Source of the DNA: Bacteroidales bacterium UBA1800
GTDB taxonomy: Bacteria > Bacteroidota > Bacteroidia > Bacteroidales > VadinHA17
Direction of reading: 5' to 3'
Length of the DNA stretch: 18,310 bases
NCBI GenBank assembly: GCA_002319915.1
Contig: DCFQ01000070.1
Location: 1 to 18,310 of the forward strand
In this document: positions 15,069 to 18,310 of the stretch, piece after piece
Numbering within the stretch: the stretch's first letter is position 1
Layout of the letters: every line of letters begins with the position of its first letter
Program-made: the position numbers and the translations under genes
Notes under the pieces: generated by a model
What the model was told of the DNA's origin: nothing
Seen by the model: the letters and a program-made list of their open reading frames with translations, nothing else
Database searches by the model: none

Positions 15069-15755
15069 CTAAAGGCTTATCATTTTACTGATAAACTTGT
15101 TGATATCATTCTTGGAAACACGCTGGAACTTGTCTTTTCTTTCAAATACCTTGTCAGGTATCTCCTTCCTGTAAATGTTCTCAGCTTTGAAGCGAAACTC
15201 CGAGTTGCCGATGAAAAAAAAGAAGTTCATCAGCACACCATCGATCTGGCAGAATGGCGTGGATGCATTTGGGTTCCTTACAGGGATATCATTTGTATAC
15301 CAGACGTTATACACTTTGCTGCGGTCGAAGGGGAAAGTCACTTCAGCATTCTTGCACCTGAACCCGCAGATTGTCTCGGTTTTGGATGTTTTGTGAAGCT
15401 CCATGCCACGCATAGCTTCGAAGCCAGGGTAGATCTCACCGGGTTTGGCAGGGTAGAAATACCTGATAGTGAAGAGACTAAGATACGTGTCGTAAATGTC
15501 CTTTGAAGGATTTGACAGGTTTGTGATCCCCGAATTCCCGAAAGGCGAGATAAGCTCGTAGATAATCTTGTCGTTCTTGAATGCCACCACGAGGCTTTTA
15601 GGCATCAGATCGATCGGCATCAGCGTCACTTTCCCCAGATATTCGACAGAGTAATGAATCTCCCCCTGGTTTACGCCCTTACTGCTCCGGCTTCCACATG
15701 ATAGGCAAGCAAAAACAATGACTATGGCTGTTGGAAGTATGTATCTGGAATTCAC
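15069..15755 (-). CDS. Putative lipoprotein, GLPGLI/DUF4412-like
   Basis: I do not recognise a firm family. With a GTG start at 15753-15755 the protein has 228 residues and opens with a lipoprotein-like signal (VNSRYILPTAIVIVFACLSC; Cys17 or Cys20 could be lipidated). An upstream ATG at 15833 would add 26 residues with a basic KRKK stretch ahead of the signal, which is less likely. A TATATTTA -7-like box at 15780-15787 (minus) also favours the GTG. The body starts with GEIHYSVEYLGK and contains ICGFRCKNAEV, KVYNVWYTNDIPVRNP and a late IDGVLMNFFFF. The order 'G-x-x-C-K-x-A, WYT-x-(D/E)IPV' recalls GLPGLI and DUF4412 proteins of Bacteroidota, but the GLPGLIL motif is replaced by IDGVLMNF. It is likely envelope-associated with unknown role, and stands alone between ftsK and carbamate kinase. 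Confidence 0.75.
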   Translation of the reverse strand: MNSRYILPTAIVIVFACLSCGSRSSKGVNQGEIHYSVEYLGKVTLMPIDLMPKSLVVAFKNDKIIYELISPFGNSGITNLSNPSKDIYDTYLSLFTIRYFYPAKPGEIYPGFEAMRGMELHKTSKTETICGFRCKNAEVTFPFDRSKVYNVWYTNDIPVRNPNASTPFCQIDGVLMNFFFFIGNSEFRFKAENIYRKEIPDKVFERKDKFQRVSKNDINKFISKMISL

Positions 15756-15930
15756 CTGTCCGGGTTTTGTTGAAAACGGTAAATATACATTTTTTTTTCT
15801 CTTATTAAAGGGAAGTTGTAAACATGATATCATTCGTACCGCTTATCCCGCACCCGTTCCCTCCCGGTTGGTCCGGATATTTCAAACGGATGTGCCGGTA
15901 GGAAAATTGGATAAGGCAGTAAAATAATTT

Positions 15931-15958
15931 TATGTTATTAAACATATTATGACATAAT
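15931..15958. promoter_or_regulatory. Paired dyads upstream of carbamate kinase
   Basis: Two palindromes meet here: TATGTT-ATTA-AACATA (15931-15946) and ATTATG-A-CATAAT (15946-15958), sharing one base. They lie about 110 bases before the arcC ATG in an AT-rich spacer (15756-16069) with no ORF. The symmetry suggests binding sites for a dimeric regulator, but the sequence does not match an ArgR or Fnr box that I know. The same spacer has TTTG words (15994 and 16003) with only poor -7 partners, so I make no firm promoter call. Confidence 0.3.
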
Positions 15959-16069
15959 CAATTGCTAAGTTAACCTGCTAATGATTTCCGGAATTTGATA
16001 GTTTTGCACTAATCACATTTCGTATTTCATTTCCATAGGTTCGTTTGAGTCTTTGGTAACAGATCATTC

Positions 16070-17041
16070 ATGCAATTAAAAATGGAAACTAAACTTGCGG
16101 TGGTAGCTTTAGGCGGAAATGCTCTTCTCAGGGGCGACCAGGTGGGCACGATTGAAGAGCAGGAGGAGAATACGACCATGACCCTTGAAAATCTTGTCTT
16201 CCTGATAAATGAAGGCTATAACCTGGTGGTCACCCACGGAAACGGCCCTCAGGTGGGGAATATCCTGATGCGAAATGATGCGGGTGAGCAGATGTATAAA
16301 ATAGCACAGATGCCGGTCGATATCTGTGTGGCGGATTCACAGGGAGGGATTGGTTACATGATAGAAAGGATGTTCAGGAATGTGCTGAACAAACACGGGA
16401 TAAAGAAGAACGTGATATGCATTGTGACGCAGGTGCTTGTCGACAAGAACGATCCGGCATTCAGCGATCCTCAAAAAAGGATCGGCAAGATATACAGCAA
16501 ACCGGAGGCAGATTCACTGGCGGCAAAGAAAGGCTGGATATTCCGTGAGGAGGTCAAGGCGGAGGGAGGCTTCCGGCGTGTTGTCCCGTCACCTGTGCCG
16601 GTCGACATTATGAACAAGCCGATCATCCGCGACCTGGCCCTCCAGGGAAACATTGTTATTGCCGCCGGGGGAGGCGGAGTCCCGGTCTATATCGATGAGG
16701 TCTGCAATGTGAGGCCTGCTGAGGCAGTGATCGACAAGGACCTTGCATCTTCCCTGCTGGCATCGCTTATCGGGGCAGATGAGTTCTATATCCTTACCGA
16801 TGTACCGTATATCTACATAAATTATAAGAAGCCGGACCAGGAGATCAAGGAATTCCTGAACTATGCCGACACACTTAAATACCTTAATCAAGGCCAGTTT
16901 GCAAAGGGGAGCATGGCGCCAAAAATCCAGGCCTGTCTTAATTTTATCAGGAATGGCGGGCGCATGAGCGTCATCACCGAAGCTTTCAAGCTTGCCGACA
17001 AGAAGTACGGTTCCAAGATCACTATGGAGTATGAAAATTGA
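16070..17041 (+). CDS. arcC: Carbamate kinase
   Basis: Carbamate kinase makes ATP from carbamoyl phosphate and ADP, the energy step of the arginine deiminase pathway, in the cytoplasm. The 323 residues fit the family (about 310-320). Visible motifs are VVALGGNALL (11-20), VTHGNGPQVGN (about 54-64), AQMPVDICVADSQGGIGYMI, the FRRVVPSPVPVDI segment, IAAGGGGVPV, AVIDKDLASSLLA, FYILTDVPYIYINY and the substrate-closing GSMAPKIQAC near the C-terminus. ATG at 16070 or 16082 could both serve; the first adds MQLK. Ornithine carbamoyltransferase follows after 230 bases, as expected for citrulline use. Arginine deiminase and an arginine/ornithine antiporter are absent from the window. Confidence 0.96.
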   Translation: MQLKMETKLAVVALGGNALLRGDQVGTIEEQEENTTMTLENLVFLINEGYNLVVTHGNGPQVGNILMRNDAGEQMYKIAQMPVDICVADSQGGIGYMIERMFRNVLNKHGIKKNVICIVTQVLVDKNDPAFSDPQKRIGKIYSKPEADSLAAKKGWIFREEVKAEGGFRRVVPSPVPVDIMNKPIIRDLALQGNIVIAAGGGGVPVYIDEVCNVRPAEAVIDKDLASSLLASLIGADEFYILTDVPYIYINYKKPDQEIKEFLNYADTLKYLNQGQFAKGSMAPKIQACLNFIRNGGRMSVITEAFKLADKKYGSKITMEYEN

Positions 17042-17064
17042 TCGTGCCGGAGCCCCGAAGGTAG

Positions 17065-17104
17065 CGGGATAAACTCCGCGGAGATCCCGACCAATGTGTC
17101 GGGA
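17065..17104. terminator. Overlapping alternative hairpins after arcC
   Basis: CGGGAT (17065-17070) can pair with ATCCCG (17084-17089) around the self-complementary CTCCGCGGAG. TCCCGAC (17085-17091) can instead pair with GTCGGGA (17098-17104) with loop CAATGT. The two stems share bases 17085-17089 and exclude each other. No T-run follows, so it is not a typical intrinsic terminator. It may be a read-through barrier or simply a repeat. Confidence 0.35.
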
Positions 17105-17122
17105 CAATCACGTGAAAATCAT

Positions 17123-17162
17123 TTAACCAGTAAACTAGTAAACCAGTTAACCAGTTTACAAC
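17123..17162. repeat. Octamer tandem repeat (TAAACCAG), 4-5 units
   Basis: Consecutive 8-base units are TTAACCAG, TAAACTAG, TAAACCAG and TTAACCAG, followed by a decayed TTTACAAC. It is non-coding and lies between arcC and the ornithine carbamoyltransferase gene. It ends two bases before a separate nonamer array. Confidence 0.65.
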
Positions 17163-17164
17163 TT

Positions 17165-17218
17165 GCAAGACCGGCACGACCTGCAAGGACCGCAGGGCCT
17201 GCCCGACCTGCCCGCCGG
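17165..17218. repeat. Nonamer tandem repeat (GCcCGaCCT), 6 units
   Basis: Six consecutive 9-base units start with GC: GCAAGACCG, GCACGACCT, GCAAGGACC, GCAGGGCCT, GCCCGACCT, GCCCGCCGG. They are GC-rich in an otherwise AT-rich spacer. One forward frame reads as a Pro-Ala-Arg repeat within a 61-codon ORF, but this is a by-product of the 9-base period. Confidence 0.6.
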
Positions 17219-17271
17219 ATTAATAAAATAATTACTACTTTTACTTCCCGTAAAACTATAACCTTAAAGCG

Positions 17272-18273
17272 ATGCCAGTAAACCTTCGTAATCGTCACTT
17301 TCTTAAACTCCTTGATTTTACACCCTCGGAGATCATGTATCTTCTCGACCTTTCAGCGGAACTAAAAAGGGCAAAGTATTCCGGTACTGAGCAGCAGAGG
17401 CTCAAAGGGAAAAATATCGCCCTGATCTTCGAGAAATCATCGACCAGGACAAGATGCGCGTTCGAAACCGCCGCTTTTGACCAGGGAGCTCATGTCACAT
17501 ACCTGGGTCCCAGCGGTTCCCAGATCGGCCACAAGGAATCGATGAAAGATACTGCCCGTGTTCTCGGCAGGATGTACGACGGTATCGAATACCGCGGTTT
17601 CGGTCAGTCGGTCGTTGAGGAACTGGCAAAATATGCCGGCGTACCTGTATGGAACGGACTCACCAATGAGTACCATCCGACACAGATCCTCGCTGATTTC
17701 ATGACAATGCTGGAACACAGCCGGAAACCCCTCAACGGGATCTCATTCTGTTACCTTGGTGACGCACGCTATAATATGGGCAATTCGCTTCTTGTCGGCG
17801 CTGCAAAGATGGGTATGGATTTCAGGACCGCAGCGCCCGCAGCATTCCAGCAGGGAAAGGAACTTGCCGACACCTGCCGGAAAATTGCAGCCACTACGGG
17901 GGCAAAAATAAATATCACCGAAAACGTCGATGAAGCTGTCAAGGGTGTCGATTTCCTTTACACTGATGTCTGGGTCTCGATGGGTGAACCCGATTCGGCA
18001 TGGGAGGAGCGAATCAGGCTGATGAAACCATATCAGGTCAATATGTCTGTAATAATGAAAACAGGCAACCCCTCTGTCAAATTCCTGCACTGCCTTCCCG
18101 CTTTCCATAACAGGGAGACGAAGGTGGGAGAGGAGATCTTCCGGAAATTCGGACTTGACGGGCTGGAAGTAACCGAGGATGTATTTGAATCTGAACACTC
18201 TATAGTATTCGATGAAGCCGAAAACCGCCTTCACACCATCAAAGCGGTGATGGTTGCAACCCTGGGGTTCTGA
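17272..18273 (+). CDS. Ornithine carbamoyltransferase, catabolic-type length
   Basis: The enzyme interconverts ornithine plus carbamoyl phosphate and citrulline plus phosphate. The 333 residues match the long (about 334) form of E. coli ArgF and catabolic ArcB. The carbamoyl-phosphate loop SSTRTRCAFE (56-65), GPSGSQIGHKESMKDTARVL, EYHPTQILADF, the ornithine-side DVWVSMGE and FLHCLPAFH are all present, so it should be active. Beside carbamate kinase it probably runs in the breakdown direction (arcB), but a biosynthetic role (argF) cannot be excluded, so I give no symbol. The ATG at 17272 follows a leader with CTATAACCTTAAAGCG. A 6-base dyad TTTTAC/GTAAAA (17239-17255) lies just upstream. The carbamate kinase gene is 230 bases upstream on the same strand. 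Confidence 0.95.
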   Translation: MPVNLRNRHFLKLLDFTPSEIMYLLDLSAELKRAKYSGTEQQRLKGKNIALIFEKSSTRTRCAFETAAFDQGAHVTYLGPSGSQIGHKESMKDTARVLGRMYDGIEYRGFGQSVVEELAKYAGVPVWNGLTNEYHPTQILADFMTMLEHSRKPLNGISFCYLGDARYNMGNSLLVGAAKMGMDFRTAAPAAFQQGKELADTCRKIAATTGAKINITENVDEAVKGVDFLYTDVWVSMGEPDSAWEERIRLMKPYQVNMSVIMKTGNPSVKFLHCLPAFHNRETKVGEEIFRKFGLDGLEVTEDVFESEHSIVFDEAENRLHTIKAVMVATLGF

Positions 18274-18279
18274 TTGATT

Positions 18280-18310
18280 ATGCAATTATGCAATTCTGCA
18301 ATTGTGCAAT
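18280..18310. repeat. Octamer tandem repeat (ATGCAATT), at least 4 units, cut by window end
   Basis: Units are ATGCAATT, ATGCAATT, CTGCAATT and GTGCAAT, the last cut by the window edge. Only the first base of each unit varies. The array begins 7 bases after the ornithine carbamoyltransferase stop, so its full length is unknown. Confidence 0.7.

Noticed and set aside
15756..15833. N-terminal extension of the lipoprotein gene to ATG 15833
   Set aside because: It would put 26 residues, including KRKK, before the signal peptide, and a -7-like box lies within this stretch.
17096..17281. 61-codon frame with a Pro-Ala-Arg repeat in the arcC-OTC spacer
   Set aside because: The repeat arises from the 9-base tandem array, the frame runs into the OTC start, and no signal or domain is visible.

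Overview
The window looks like ordinary chromosomal DNA of a member of the Bacteroidota, most likely an uncultured Bacteroidales-type anaerobe. The evidence is an adjacent SusC/SusD outer-membrane pair, a DUF5982/BamA-like surface protein, the near absence of Shine-Dalgarno sequences before start codons, and promoter-like matches to the Bacteroidetes TTTG / TAnnTTTG pattern. I see no rRNA, tRNA, CRISPR array, transposase, phage or plasmid gene. The assignment rests on gene families and promoter style, not on a database search.

Layout. (1) Bases 1-339, minus: the 5' part of an outer-membrane beta-barrel gene cut by the window edge. (2) 449-3511, plus: two histidine-degradation genes, imidazolonepropionase (hutI) and a fused glutamate formimidoyltransferase/formimidoyl-THF cyclodeaminase, separated by a CTCTGTG-rich inverted element. 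(3) 3512-4081: a 570-base spacer with CTTTGTG/CTTTGCG repeat elements and a susC promoter. (4) 4082-8699, plus: a SusC/SusD pair closed by a strong terminator hairpin, with no glycosidase, sensor or sigma/anti-sigma gene beside it. (5) 8798-9559, minus: a signal-less NlpC/P60 peptidase. (6) 9733-11853, plus: a PgpH-type 7TM-HD phosphodiesterase, predicted to hydrolyse cyclic di-AMP. (7) 11856-14946, minus: ftsK followed after 10 bases by a LolA-like carrier gene; the lolA end faces the PgpH end with only 2 bases between. (8) 15069-15755, minus: a GLPGLI/DUF4412-like lipoprotein. (9) 16070-18273, plus: carbamate kinase and ornithine carbamoyltransferase, separated by a 230-base repeat-filled spacer.

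How it fits together. Histidine breakdown (HutI, FTCD) yields glutamate, ammonia and methenyl-THF. OTC plus carbamate kinase can turn citrulline into ornithine, ammonia, CO2 and ATP. With a SusCD/RagAB pair lacking sugar enzymes, this fits a peptide- or amino-acid-using organism, but hutH, hutU and arginine deiminase are not in the window and the SusCD substrate is unknown. FtsK, LolA, the NlpC/P60 enzyme and PgpH are envelope and housekeeping functions.

No clearly new protein system is visible. The least explained content is intergenic: short tandem arrays with units of 7, 8 and 9 bases, two inverted-repeat families (CTCTGTG and CTTTGTG), paired dyads before carbamate kinase, competing hairpins after it, and a shared ATAACCT leader motif before several start codons.
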